This document shows, piece after piece, positions 36,220 to 44,026 of a stretch of DNA of 64,000 nt; the first letter of the stretch is position 1, and each line of letters begins with the position of its first letter. Below the pieces are notes generated by a model, which had not been told where the DNA came from, searched no databases, and was given only the letters and a program-made list of their open reading frames with translations. Source of the stretch: Rhodococcus sp. UNC23MFCrub1.1 (GTDB taxonomy: Bacteria > Actinomycetota > Actinomycetes > Mycobacteriales > Mycobacteriaceae); NCBI RefSeq assembly GCF_000686025.1, contig NZ_JMLQ01000006.1, forward strand, positions 186,001 through 250,000. The letters run 5' to 3'. The position numbers and the translations under genes were made by a program.

Positions 36220-36756
36220 CTACTGGTAGTCGCGGGGGATGCGCAGTGTCGTGATCGTGGTGGCGAGTCCGTCGTACTGGGTCACCAGCAGCACGAACTC
36301 GATGAGCGATCGGGACGACCAGACCGTCGTCAGCTCGGTCCACGTGGCGTCGGACAGATCGCGGGTCGACACCAGCTCGTCCACCGCCCGCAGGATCAGG
36401 GCGGTCCGACTGTCGAGACCCGGAGCGTCGGGACCGGCGGCGATGGCGTCGGCGAGGGCGTCGTCGATGCCGGCGCGCGCGCCCAGACGGAGGTGATGGT
36501 CCTGTTCGTACCGGCAGTCGCGGAGTGCGGCGACCCGCAGGATCACCGTCTCGGTGTCCTTGCGGGGCAACCCACCGAACGGCATCAGGCGGCCGCTGTA
36601 GAACAGCCAGGCGCGGAACAGGCCGCCCGTCTGTCCCAGAGTGGAGAACAGGTGCATGTCGCCGGTGCGGGTGACCGCGCCGGCCAGTCGGGCGATGCCC
36701 CAGTTGACGGGACGCAGCGAGCGGAGGGTGGCCGGAGGGGTGCGGTGTCCTGTCAC
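36220..36756 (-). CDS. Carboxymuconolactone decarboxylase family protein
   Basis: 178-aa AhpD-like/CMD protein, all helical. The family region is RKDTETVILRVAALRDCRYEQ followed by DHHLRLG; a single Cys and two His stand at the usual active-site helix, while the peroxidase-type CxxC is absent, so peroxidase activity is doubtful. GTG 36756 is preferred because homologues begin near this TGHRTPPATLRSLRP. A longer frame begins with a TTG at 36807, but that TTG is part of a palindromic operator. Its place between lpd and ramB matches Rv0464c. Confidence 0.75.
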   Translation of the reverse strand: MTGHRTPPATLRSLRPVNWGIARLAGAVTRTGDMHLFSTLGQTGGLFRAWLFYSGRLMPFGGLPRKDTETVILRVAALRDCRYEQDHHLRLGARAGIDDALADAIAAGPDAPGLDSRTALILRAVDELVSTRDLSDATWTELTTVWSSRSLIEFVLLVTQYDGLATTITTLRIPRDYQ

Positions 36757-36801
36757 GTCGCTGAGGCTAACACCCGAGTCTTCCCCCGCTCGGTGATCTG
36801 A

Positions 36802-36819
36802 TGTCAAGAAGTCTTGACA
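36802..36819. promoter_or_regulatory. 18-bp palindromic operator at the XRE gene promoter
   Basis: TGTCAAGA-AG-TCTTGACA, a perfect 8-2-8 inverted repeat. Its right arm contains TTGACA (36814-36819), the -35 of the XRE gene. The -10 position 17 bp on holds TTGACT (36837-36842), 6 nt before the ATG at 36849. The palindrome is well placed for the XRE protein to repress its own operon; the divergent CMD gene starts 46 bp away and might also respond. Confidence 0.65.
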
Positions 36820-36848
36820 CGTAATGACAAGTGGAGTTGACTCGGATC

Positions 36849-37082
36849 ATGGTCGTGACGAACCGGGTGCGGGAGTTCCGTAAGTCGTCGCGCCTGACCC
36901 AGGCGGAACTGGGGCGGGCGTGCGGAGTGAGCCGGCAGTCGATCGTCTCGGTCGAGGGTGGCGACTATTCGCCCAGCGTGTACCTGGCCCTGAAGCTGGC
37001 GGGAGCGCTCGACTCGACGGTCGAGGATCTCTTCCCGCTCACCCCCGATGATCGGCTCGAACCTGAGGAGGAATCGACATGA
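36849..37082 (+). CDS. XRE family transcriptional regulator, short form
   Basis: 77-aa single-domain helix-turn-helix protein of the YozG/plasmid-repressor type. VREFRKSSRLTQAELGRACG then VSRQSIVSVEGGDYSP is the HTH, and TVEDLFPL the closing motif. It overlaps the next gene (ATGA), a membrane protein; such regulator plus membrane protein pairs are common and usually self-regulated. ATG 36849 is preferred (6 nt after the -10 position of a TTGACA promoter). A GTG at 36831 would add six residues. Confidence 0.85.
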   Translation: MVVTNRVREFRKSSRLTQAELGRACGVSRQSIVSVEGGDYSPSVYLALKLAGALDSTVEDLFPLTPDDRLEPEEEST

Positions 37083-37573
37083 GCATCTTCACCTCGTCAA
37101 TGCGAATGGTCGGCGATCTGGACAGCGAGTTCTATGACGACGAGCGTCAGAGAGACGTGTGGAACGAGGCAGCCGCAGTGGGTCTGCAATTGCACATCTT
37201 CGGCGGGCTGATCGCCGCCGCCGTCCTCCCATGGGTTGCCGGTCCGACAGGTGCGTGGATCGCGTTGGGCATCATCGTCTTCGGTGCGGTCGTGAACTAC
37301 GCGACCATCGGGTACGCCAAGTCCAAGAACGTCGACCTGTTCGCAGAGTCGCGGTGGTTCACGGCGCGCGCCAACGTGACTGCCGCGTTGATGCTCGTCG
37401 CATTCGTCGGCATCGGCGTGACGCTCGCTCCCGACAAGTACCTGCCGAGCCGCGCGGGAGCCGACACGTGGGCGGGCCTGGTGGTCGGGGGGATCGTCGG
37501 CGGCGGAGCGGTGGCGCTGATGATCCGGCGCAGCCGCCGTCGCAAGCAGCAGTTCGAGACCGAAGAGGACTGA
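37079..37573 (+). CDS. Membrane protein paired with XRE regulator
   Basis: 164-aa protein with four likely helices (about 38-58, 62-82, 97-117, 132-150) and a basic-then-acidic C-terminal tail RRSRRRKQQFETEED. The N-terminal 35 residues are charged and cytosolic. It has no recognised domain. Its ATG overlaps the regulator stop and has a strong GAGGAGG site, so it is expressed with the regulator. By analogy to similar pairs it may sense membrane state and sequester the regulator; this is inference. Confidence 0.7.
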   Translation: MSIFTSSMRMVGDLDSEFYDDERQRDVWNEAAAVGLQLHIFGGLIAAAVLPWVAGPTGAWIALGIIVFGAVVNYATIGYAKSKNVDLFAESRWFTARANVTAALMLVAFVGIGVTLAPDKYLPSRAGADTWAGLVVGGIVGGGAVALMIRRSRRRKQQFETEED

Positions 37574-37574
37574 G

Positions 37575-38987
37575 TCAGCGAATGGTATACGGCGACACCG
37601 AGCTTCGATGTTCGTCGATGTCGAGTTCCTTGCCCAGCGGCGGGAACGCACGCTGCGGGCAGTGGGCACGCTCGCACACGCGGCATCCGGCGCCGATCGG
37701 CGTCGCCACGGAGGATCCGTCCAACTCCAGGCCGTCGGCGTAGACCAACCTATTCCCGTGACGCACTTCGCATCCCAGACCGATGGCGAAGGTCTTGCCG
37801 GGTTCGCCGTAGCGCGCCGCTCGCCGCTCCACCGTGCGCGCGATCCACAGGTAGCGCCGACCGTCGGGCATCTCGGCGATCTGGGTCATGATCTTGCCCG
37901 GGTAGGCGAACGTCTCGTACACGTTCCACAGCGGGCACGTGCCGCCGCTCGACGAGAAGTGGAACCCGGTGGCCGACTGGCGTTTGGACATGTTGCCGGC
38001 ACGGTCGACCCGGACGAACGAGAACGGGACCCCGCGGAGCGACGGCCGCTGCAGCGTCGAGAGCCGGTGACAGATGGTCTCGTAACTCACCGCGTAGTAG
38101 GCGGAGAGTCGTTCGATGTCGTACCGGAAATCCTCCGCCACCTCGTGGAAGCGCGCGTACGGCAGCACGGTCGCCGCGGCGAAGTAGTTGGCGAAGCCGA
38201 GTCGTGCGAGTGCCCGCGACTCCGCGCCGGTGAAGCCCCCGTCCTCGACCATGCTGCGGATCAGGTCGCCGTTCTCCAGGTACGCGAGTTCGGCCGCGAA
38301 GCGGAACACCTTCTGGCCGGCCGACAGTCGCGGGGAGATCTCGAGAACACGGGTCCGCGCGTCGAAGCGGTGCAGGACGTTCTCGCCCAGGTCGATGCGC
38401 TCGATGACCTGGACGTCGTACAGATTGCGGAGCCGTTTGGCTATCTCGGCCGCGACGTCCGCCCGGTGGAAACGCAATCGGTTCGCCAGGTCCTCGGCCG
38501 CACGATCGAGTGCGTCGAGGTAGTTCTGGCGTTGGTAGAAGTAGTCGCGGACCTCCTCGTGCGGTTTCGAGATGGATCCGCTGCCGCTGCCGTCGGCGAA
38601 GCGGTCCTCGGTCGCCGCCGCGAGTTGGGCGGTGGTGTTGCGGTACCGGCGATGCATGGTGACCATCGCTCGCGCCATCGCCGGGTGGTCGGCCACGAGT
38701 TCGGCCAGCTCGTCGATGTCCGCGTCGACTCCGACGTCCTGGTCCAGGGTCACCTCGCGGAGTTCGGCGACGAGCCTCGTGTCGTCCTGGGTGGAGAAGA
38801 ACGTGGTGTCGACCCCGAACACTGCGGTGATGCGCGTCAACACCGCTGACGACAGCGGTCGGACGTCGTGCTCGATCTGGTTGAGGTAGCTGGCCGAGAT
38901 CGCGAGCTGCTTGGCGAGCGCCGCTTGGCTCAACCCTCGCTCGACCCTCAGTTGGCGAAGCCGGCCGCCGACGTAGGTCCGTGCCAT
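37575..38987 (-). CDS. ramB: RamB-type regulator of acetate/glyoxylate metabolism
   Basis: 470-aa transcription factor with an N-terminal XRE helix-turn-helix (RLRQLRVERGLSQAALAKQL, then SASYLNQIEHDVRPLS) and long domains of the short-chain-fatty-acyl regulator family. Cysteines in SSGGTCPLW and in CRVCERAHCPQRAFPP near the C-terminus are conserved and could bind metal. RamB represses aceA/aceB in Corynebacterium and icl1 in M. tuberculosis; aceA lies 0.9 kb away here. The ATG at 38987 is 6 nt downstream of TAGACT on the minus strand, with no ribosome site. Confidence 0.9.
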   Translation of the reverse strand: MARTYVGGRLRQLRVERGLSQAALAKQLAISASYLNQIEHDVRPLSSAVLTRITAVFGVDTTFFSTQDDTRLVAELREVTLDQDVGVDADIDELAELVADHPAMARAMVTMHRRYRNTTAQLAAATEDRFADGSGSGSISKPHEEVRDYFYQRQNYLDALDRAAEDLANRLRFHRADVAAEIAKRLRNLYDVQVIERIDLGENVLHRFDARTRVLEISPRLSAGQKVFRFAAELAYLENGDLIRSMVEDGGFTGAESRALARLGFANYFAAATVLPYARFHEVAEDFRYDIERLSAYYAVSYETICHRLSTLQRPSLRGVPFSFVRVDRAGNMSKRQSATGFHFSSSGGTCPLWNVYETFAYPGKIMTQIAEMPDGRRYLWIARTVERRAARYGEPGKTFAIGLGCEVRHGNRLVYADGLELDGSSVATPIGAGCRVCERAHCPQRAFPPLGKELDIDEHRSSVSPYTIR

Positions 38988-38993
38988 GCGGAC

Positions 38994-39042
38994 AGTCTAG
39001 GACGCCCCCGGCATTACCCCGTCTTTGCCAGGTCCTTGCAGG
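38994..39042 (-). promoter_or_regulatory. ramB promoter and possible RamB autoregulatory repeat
   Basis: On the minus strand TAGACT (38999-38994) sits 6 nt before the ramB ATG. About 20 bp further up, the plus strand reads CTTTGCCAGG then TCCTTGCAGG (39023-39042), an imperfect 10-bp direct repeat resembling the TTTGCAAA core reported for RamB sites. RamB self-control is known in Corynebacterium; the site here is inference. Confidence 0.4.
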
Positions 39043-39163
39043 TGAGACGGGTTTCAGGTCTGGTCTGTCACACACGGGCGCGCCGGGGAAGACGGGCGCA
39101 CACTGGGCGTTGCAGGGGGCAGATGTGCAGTGCACGTGAGAGACGACTGTGAGGAGAAGCGAG

Positions 39164-39526
39164 ATGGCCCACTCGGTACGACAGGAAATTGCCCGCGACG
39201 CGGTGGTGCTGGTGGCAGGCACCGTTCTGGTGTTGTCGACGCTCTGGCTCCCGGTGCCCCACCGCAGCGAGGTGGCCGGCGCCATCCTCGTGCTGGGTCT
39301 GCTGGCGGCATTCTCGGCGCTGTGGGCCATGGGCAGTGCATCGCGCTCGAGCCATTGGGCCCACGTCGTACTCGGTGTCGTGCTGGCGACGTCACCCGTC
39401 GTCCTCGCATTCCCCGCCGGTGCTAGCACGGCGGACTACTACGCGCTCGTCGGCGGCGTCGTGATCGCGGCGATGGGTGTACTGGGAGTGCTGACCGAGC
39501 GTCGTCGGGTCGCTGCGACGGCCTGA
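39164..39526 (+). CDS. Small membrane protein, SPW-repeat-like
   Basis: 120-aa protein with four hydrophobic helices in two similar pairs (about 13-33 with 38-58, and 70-87 with 92-112), as in SPW-repeat proteins; ATSPVVLAF stands where the second SPW motif would be. The function is unknown. GAGGAG at 39151-39156, 7 nt upstream, selects ATG 39164. It is divergent from ramB and just upstream of aceA, a position occupied by another small gene in M. tuberculosis. Confidence 0.65.
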   Translation: MAHSVRQEIARDAVVLVAGTVLVLSTLWLPVPHRSEVAGAILVLGLLAAFSALWAMGSASRSSHWAHVVLGVVLATSPVVLAFPAGASTADYYALVGGVVIAAMGVLGVLTERRRVAATA

Positions 39527-39876
39527 CGCACCAGAAAACAGTACGAACGTACGGTGACGGTGGTCACAGCCGGCCGCGGGCGACGCCGGGGGTGAGCGTG
39601 TCGCACGGCGATCTCGTCGGTGTTCGGTATTGCGTGCATTTCGTTCCCGAACTGCGGTTATCAGGTTACTGACGGGTACGGAGTCGCCACGACACTCGCG
39701 ACGTTCTTCGCAAGATTCGCAGAACGCGCGTACTGCTTAGCGTAGATTTACAGTCTCAGCAGGTAGACACCACTTTTTCTCTGTGCCATCGTGGGGTCGT
39801 ACATCCGATATGCCTGGCAAGCCTGCGAAGCACGAGCACGCTGCCGACGCAGACGCAACAGAGACGGAGCTTTTCG
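39527..39876 (+). promoter_or_regulatory. aceA upstream control region
   Basis: 350 bp without a gene. It contains a perfect 5-2-5 palindrome GTACG-AA-CGTAC at 39541-39552; a Crp/GlxR-like site GGTGA-N6-TCACA at 39553-39568 (consensus TGTGA-N6-TCACA, one mismatch); a direct repeat TTCGCAAGA-TTCGCAGAA at 39708-39724 flanked by inverted GTTCT/AGAAC, which resembles the ramB-upstream repeat; and a TAGATT box at 39743-39748 as likely -10. The leader is then about 125 nt long. Confidence 0.5.
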
Positions 39877-41166
39877 ATGTCGACCACCGGCACACCGAAG
39901 ACCACGGAAGAGATCCAGAAGGACTGGGACACCAATCCCCGCTGGAAGGGCGTCACCCGCAACTTCACCGCACAGCAGGTGTCCGACCTGCAGGGCAGCG
40001 TCGTGGAGGAAGCCACGCTCGCGCGTCGCGGCTCGGAGATCCTCTGGGATCTCGTGAACAACGAGGACTACATCAACTCGCTGGGCGCCCTCACCGGCAA
40101 CCAGGCCGTGCAGCAGGTGCGCGCCGGCCTCCAGGCCATCTACCTCTCCGGCTGGCAGGTCGCCGGTGATGCCAACCTCTCCGGCCACACCTACCCGGAC
40201 CAGAGCCTCTACCCGGCCAACTCGGTTCCGAGCGTCGTGCGTCGCATCAACAACGCTCTTCTGCGCGCCGACGAGATCGCCAAGGTCGAGGGTGACTCGT
40301 CCGTGAAGAACTGGCTCGCGCCCGTCGTCGCGGACGCCGAGGCCGGCTTCGGTGGCGCGCTCAACGCCTACGAGCTGCAGAAGGCCATGATCGCGGCCGG
40401 CGCCGCAGGCGTGCACTGGGAGGACCAGCTCGCCTCGGAGAAGAAGTGCGGCCACCTCGGTGGCAAGGTGCTCATCCCCACCCAGCAGCACATCCGCACC
40501 CTGACCTCCGCGCGTCTCGCGTCGGACGTGGCCGACGTGCCGTCCGTCATCATCGCCCGCACCGACGCCGAGGCAGCCACGCTGATCACCTCGGACGTCG
40601 ACGAGCGCGACCAGGAGTTCCTGGACGGAACCCGCACCGCCGAGGGCTTCTTCGGCGTGAAGAACGGCATCGAGCCCTGCATCGCCCGTGCGAAGGCCTA
40701 CGCCCCGTACGCCGACCTCATCTGGATGGAGACCGGCGTGCCGGATCTCGAGGTCGCCAAGAAGTTCTCCGAGTCGGTCCGCAGCGAGTTCCCCGACCAG
40801 CTGCTCGCCTACAACTGCTCGCCCTCCTTCAACTGGAAGGCGCACCTGGACGACGCGACCATCGCGAAGTTCCAGAAGGAGCTCGGCGCGATGGGCTTCA
40901 AGTTCCAGTTCATCACCCTCGCCGGCTTCCACTCGCTCAACTACGGCATGTTCGATCTGGCGCACGGCTACGCCCGCGAGGGCATGACGGCGTTCGTCGA
41001 CCTGCAGGAGCGTGAGTTCAAGGCAGCCGAGGAGCGGGGCTTCACCGCCATCAAGCACCAGCGTGAGGTCGGCGCCGGCTACTTCGACCGCATCGCCACC
41101 ACCGTCGACCCCAACACGTCGACCGCAGCCCTGAAGGGCTCCACCGAAGAGGGCCAGTTTCATTAA
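39877..41166 (+). CDS. aceA: Isocitrate lyase
   Basis: 429-aa glyoxylate-shunt enzyme splitting isocitrate into succinate and glyoxylate, needed for growth on acetate and fatty acids. The active-site loop is KKCGHLGGK with catalytic Cys191; [10 protein letters not shown] and the metal-binding DAE are present, as is NCSPSFNW. Length matches the short bacterial form (ICL1). It is flanked by ramB and fadB2 exactly as icl1 in mycobacteria. ATG 39877 follows GGAG about 8 nt upstream. Confidence 0.97.
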   Translation: MSTTGTPKTTEEIQKDWDTNPRWKGVTRNFTAQQVSDLQGSVVEEATLARRGSEILWDLVNNEDYINSLGALTGNQAVQQVRAGLQAIYLSGWQVAGDANLSGHTYPDQSLYPANSVPSVVRRINNALLRADEIAKVEGDSSVKNWLAPVVADAEAGFGGALNAYELQKAMIAAGAAGVHWEDQLASEKKCGHLGGKVLIPTQQHIRTLTSARLASDVADVPSVIIARTDAEAATLITSDVDERDQEFLDGTRTAEGFFGVKNGIEPCIARAKAYAPYADLIWMETGVPDLEVAKKFSESVRSEFPDQLLAYNCSPSFNWKAHLDDATIAKFQKELGAMGFKFQFITLAGFHSLNYGMFDLAHGYAREGMTAFVDLQEREFKAAEERGFTAIKHQREVGAGYFDRIATTVDPNTSTAALKGSTEEGQFH

Positions 41167-41195
41167 CCCCCACTCGGCGCTTTCTGCGCACTAGT

Positions 41196-41229
41196 CAGGC
41201 GGCTCGCAGCTTTCGTTGCGGGCCGCCTG
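41196..41229 (+). terminator. Terminator hairpin after aceA
   Basis: CAGGCGGC, then CGCA, loop GCTTTCGT, TGCG, then GCCGCCTG: an interrupted 12-bp stem 29 bp after the aceA stop. It separates aceA from fadB2 at least partly. Confidence 0.65.
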
Positions 41230-41326
41230 TCTCGTATCTGCGGGCTTCGCCCGTGCCCGAGCAGAGTTACCCCCGTCTCACCCTCTCGCGTTGTCGCGCA
41301 GGGAGTCCCATTTCGAAGGAGTTTTC

Positions 41327-42211
41327 GTGGCCGTGGACAAGATCGAACGTGTCGGGATCGTCGGCGCCGGACAGATGGGGGCCGGAATCGCCGAGGTGTG
41401 CGCACGCGCCCACGTCGACGTGATCGTGTTCGAGCAGACACGGGAACTGGCTGCCGCGGGCAAGGCGCGCATCCTGAAGTCGCTCGACCGCGGCGTCAGC
41501 AGCGGCAAGATCACCGAGCGCGAACGTGAGCAAGCCGCCGCACGGTTGACCTTCACGTCCGAGCTGTCCGACTTCGCCGATCGCGAGATCGTCGTCGAGG
41601 CCGTGCTCGAGGACGAGGGGATCAAGACGGCCCTCTTCGTCGAGCTCGACAGGGTGGTCACGGATCCCGACGCGGTGCTCGCCTCCAACACCTCGTCGAT
41701 CCCGATCATGAAGCTCGGCGTGGCCACGACCCGCCCCGAGCGGGTCATCGGCATGCACTTCTTCAACCCGGTGCCGGTTCTGCCTCTCGTGGAACTCATC
41801 TCGTCGCTGAAGACGTCCGATGCCGTCCTGGCACGCGCGGAACGTTTCGCGGCGGACGTCCTCGGCAAGCAGGTCGTCCGCGCGGCGGACAGGTCCGGCT
41901 TCGTCGTCAACGCTCTGCTGGTGCCGTACCTCCTCTCGGCGATCCGCATGGTCGAGTCGGGCTTCGCCACGCGCGACGACATCGACAAGGCCACGGTGCT
42001 GGGCCTCGCGCATCCCATGGGCCCGCTCGCACTGTCGGACCTCATCGGGCTCGACACCGTGAAGTCGATCGCCGACTCGATGTACGCCGAGTACAAGGAA
42101 CCGCTGTACGCGCCGCCGCCTCTCCTGCTCCGCATGGTCGAGGCCGGCCTGCTGGGCAAGAAGACCAGTGCCGGGTTCTACGAGTACGTCAACGGTCGCA
42201 TCGCGACCTAG
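41327..42211 (+). CDS. fadB2: 3-hydroxybutyryl-CoA dehydrogenase
   Basis: 294-aa NAD-dependent 3-hydroxyacyl-CoA dehydrogenase, single-function FadB2 type, oxidising 3-hydroxybutyryl-CoA in beta-oxidation. The NAD motif VGIVGAGQMGAGIAEV is near the N-terminus, followed by VEAVLEDEG, SNTSSIPI and the catalytic His in GMHFFNPVPV. GTG 41327 has AAGGAG 5 nt upstream; the longer open frame is not supported. Adjacent to aceA as in M. tuberculosis, and followed by the mce operon. Confidence 0.93.
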   Translation: MAVDKIERVGIVGAGQMGAGIAEVCARAHVDVIVFEQTRELAAAGKARILKSLDRGVSSGKITEREREQAAARLTFTSELSDFADREIVVEAVLEDEGIKTALFVELDRVVTDPDAVLASNTSSIPIMKLGVATTRPERVIGMHFFNPVPVLPLVELISSLKTSDAVLARAERFAADVLGKQVVRAADRSGFVVNALLVPYLLSAIRMVESGFATRDDIDKATVLGLAHPMGPLALSDLIGLDTVKSIADSMYAEYKEPLYAPPPLLLRMVEAGLLGKKTSAGFYEYVNGRIAT

Positions 42212-42342
42212 TCCGGGGCCCGATGTTTGTCAGGCGTCACTGAACTCCCGAGAAACCGACTCGATCCCCGTTCTGCCGCGCTAGTTTTCAGCGCGGCGCA
42301 CCACCTGCGTCCGACTGACTCGAGACGTACGGGGGGATCGAC
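42212..42342 (+). promoter_or_regulatory. mce operon upstream region with inverted repeat
   Basis: 131 bp. A perfect inverted repeat GCCGCGCT-N7-AGCGCGGC lies at 42275-42297; its loop AGTTTTC overlaps a possible -10 TAGTTT. Mce1-type operons are controlled by GntR/FadR-family repressors that bind inverted repeats; no such regulator gene is adjacent here. The repeat could also be a hairpin after fadB2. Confidence 0.4.
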
Positions 42343-43146
42343 ATGGCGCGCAGCATGCCGCTCGTCTCCCGCGTCACCACCGGCACCCGCACGCTGGGTC
42401 GTTTCGCCGACCTCGTGGTCGCTGCGTTCGGCCACCTGGTGCGGGACCTGGTGGGCCTGCGCTTCGCCTGGCGCGAGTTCCTCGACCAGGCGTGGTTCAT
42501 GGTCACGGTCACCGTGCTTCCCGCCGTTCTCGTCTCGGTGCCGTTCGGCGTCATCGTCTCGGTCCAGGTGGGCAGCCTGACCAATCAGATCGGTGCCACG
42601 TCCATCGCGGGCGCCGCGGGCGGCCTCGGAGTCATCCGCCAGGGAGCGCCCATCGTGACCGCGCTGTTGCTGGGCGGCGCAGCAGGATCCGCGATCGCGG
42701 CCGATCTCGGTGCCCGCACGGTGCGCGAGGAGATCGACGCGATGCGCGTCATGGGCATCGACCCGGTGCGTCGGCTCGCGACTCCCCGGCTCGCCGCCAT
42801 GCTCGTCGTCGCACCGCTGCTGTGCTCGCTGGTCATCTTCATGGGTCTGGTGTCCGGGTACGTCGTCAACGTCGGGTTCCAGGGCGGTACGCCGGGCAGC
42901 TACCTGTCCTCCTTCGCGTCCTTCGCCTCGACCACCGATCTGGTCGTCGCGATGGTGAAGGCCGAGATCTTCGGCATCATCGTGGTTCTCGTCGCGTGCC
43001 AGCGCGGATTCGAGGCCACGTCGGGCCCTCGCGGTGTCGCGAACGCGGTGAACGCCTCGGTCGTCGTCGGTGTGCTGTCGGCCTTCATCGTCAACGTCCT
43101 CGCCACCCAGTTGGTGTCGATGTTCCTTCCGCAGCGGCTCGGGTGA
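42343..43146 (+). CDS. yrbEA: Mce-system ABC permease YrbEA
   Basis: 267-aa MlaE-type integral membrane permease, first gene of the Mce lipid-import operon. Five to six helices; the family block ARTVREEIDAMRVMGIDPVR, which couples to the ATPase MceG/MlaF, is intact. With YrbEB it forms the inner-membrane channel under the Mce needle. The ATPase is encoded elsewhere, as usual in mycolata. ATG 42343 follows a G-rich GGGGGGAT stretch. It ends 4 bp before yrbEB. Confidence 0.93.
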   Translation: MARSMPLVSRVTTGTRTLGRFADLVVAAFGHLVRDLVGLRFAWREFLDQAWFMVTVTVLPAVLVSVPFGVIVSVQVGSLTNQIGATSIAGAAGGLGVIRQGAPIVTALLLGGAAGSAIAADLGARTVREEIDAMRVMGIDPVRRLATPRLAAMLVVAPLLCSLVIFMGLVSGYVVNVGFQGGTPGSYLSSFASFASTTDLVVAMVKAEIFGIIVVLVACQRGFEATSGPRGVANAVNASVVVGVLSAFIVNVLATQLVSMFLPQRLG

Positions 43147-43150
43147 CGCC

Positions 43151-44020
43151 ATGACCGTCGCCCGCTACACCCCGCCCGGCACCGCGCCGCTCGTCCGCGG
43201 CGGCAAGCGCATCGCTCGCGTACCGCTCGGGCTGGTCGAGCACCTCGGGCATCAGCTCACCTTCGTGTGGCAGGTGCTCGTCGCGATCCCGCACACCCTG
43301 CGTGCCTACCGGCGCCAGACCATGATCGTGCTCACCGACATCACCTGGGGCAGCGGTAATCTCGTGGTCGGCGGCGGTACCGTCTCGGTGCTGGTCATCC
43401 TCGGCGTGGCCGTGGGGTCGTCCATCGGGATCGAGGGTTACAACGCCCTGAATCTCGTCGGCATGGGTCCTCTCACGGGCTTCATCTCGGCCTACGCCAG
43501 CACGCGGGAACTCGCCCCGATGATCGCCGCGATCGGGTTCGCCTCCCAGGCGGGATGCCGCATGACGGCGGAGATCGGTGCGATGCGCATCTCCGACGAG
43601 ATCGACGCGCTCGAGGTGGTGGGGATCCGCTCGATCCCGTTCGTCGTCACCACGCGCGTCATCGCCGGCGTGGTCACGATCATCCCGCTGTACCTGCTCA
43701 CGCTGATCCTGAGCTACGTCTCGTGTGCGTTCATCGTCGCCGCGTTCGGCGATCAGTCGTCGGGGACGTACGACCACTACTTCTCGGCGTTCCTGCAGCC
43801 GTCGGATTTGCTGTACTCGCTGCTCAAGGCCACCATCTTCGTCGGCGCCGTCATCATGATCCACGGCTACCAGGGCTACTACGCGACGGGCGGACCCGAG
43901 GGTGTCGGCCGTGCGTCTGGCCGCGCGATCCGCGCGTCGCTCATCGTCATCGTCGTCCTCGACATGATCCTCACCGTGGTCATCTGGGGAGTCGACGTCG
44001 GCATCAGGATCTCGGGGTAG
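43151..44020 (+). CDS. yrbEB: Mce-system ABC permease YrbEB
   Basis: 289-aa MlaE-type permease, the partner of YrbEA. It has a longer cytosolic N-terminus (about 45 residues) than YrbEA and the diagnostic GAMRISDEIDALEVVGIRSI coupling helix. Helices follow the normal pattern through IVIVVLDMILTVVIWG. Start ATG 43151; a longer frame into yrbEA is read-through. It ends 6 bp before mceA. Confidence 0.93.
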   Translation: MTVARYTPPGTAPLVRGGKRIARVPLGLVEHLGHQLTFVWQVLVAIPHTLRAYRRQTMIVLTDITWGSGNLVVGGGTVSVLVILGVAVGSSIGIEGYNALNLVGMGPLTGFISAYASTRELAPMIAAIGFASQAGCRMTAEIGAMRISDEIDALEVVGIRSIPFVVTTRVIAGVVTIIPLYLLTLILSYVSCAFIVAAFGDQSSGTYDHYFSAFLQPSDLLYSLLKATIFVGAVIMIHGYQGYYATGGPEGVGRASGRAIRASLIVIVVLDMILTVVIWGVDVGIRISG

Positions 44021-44026
44021 GGGATC

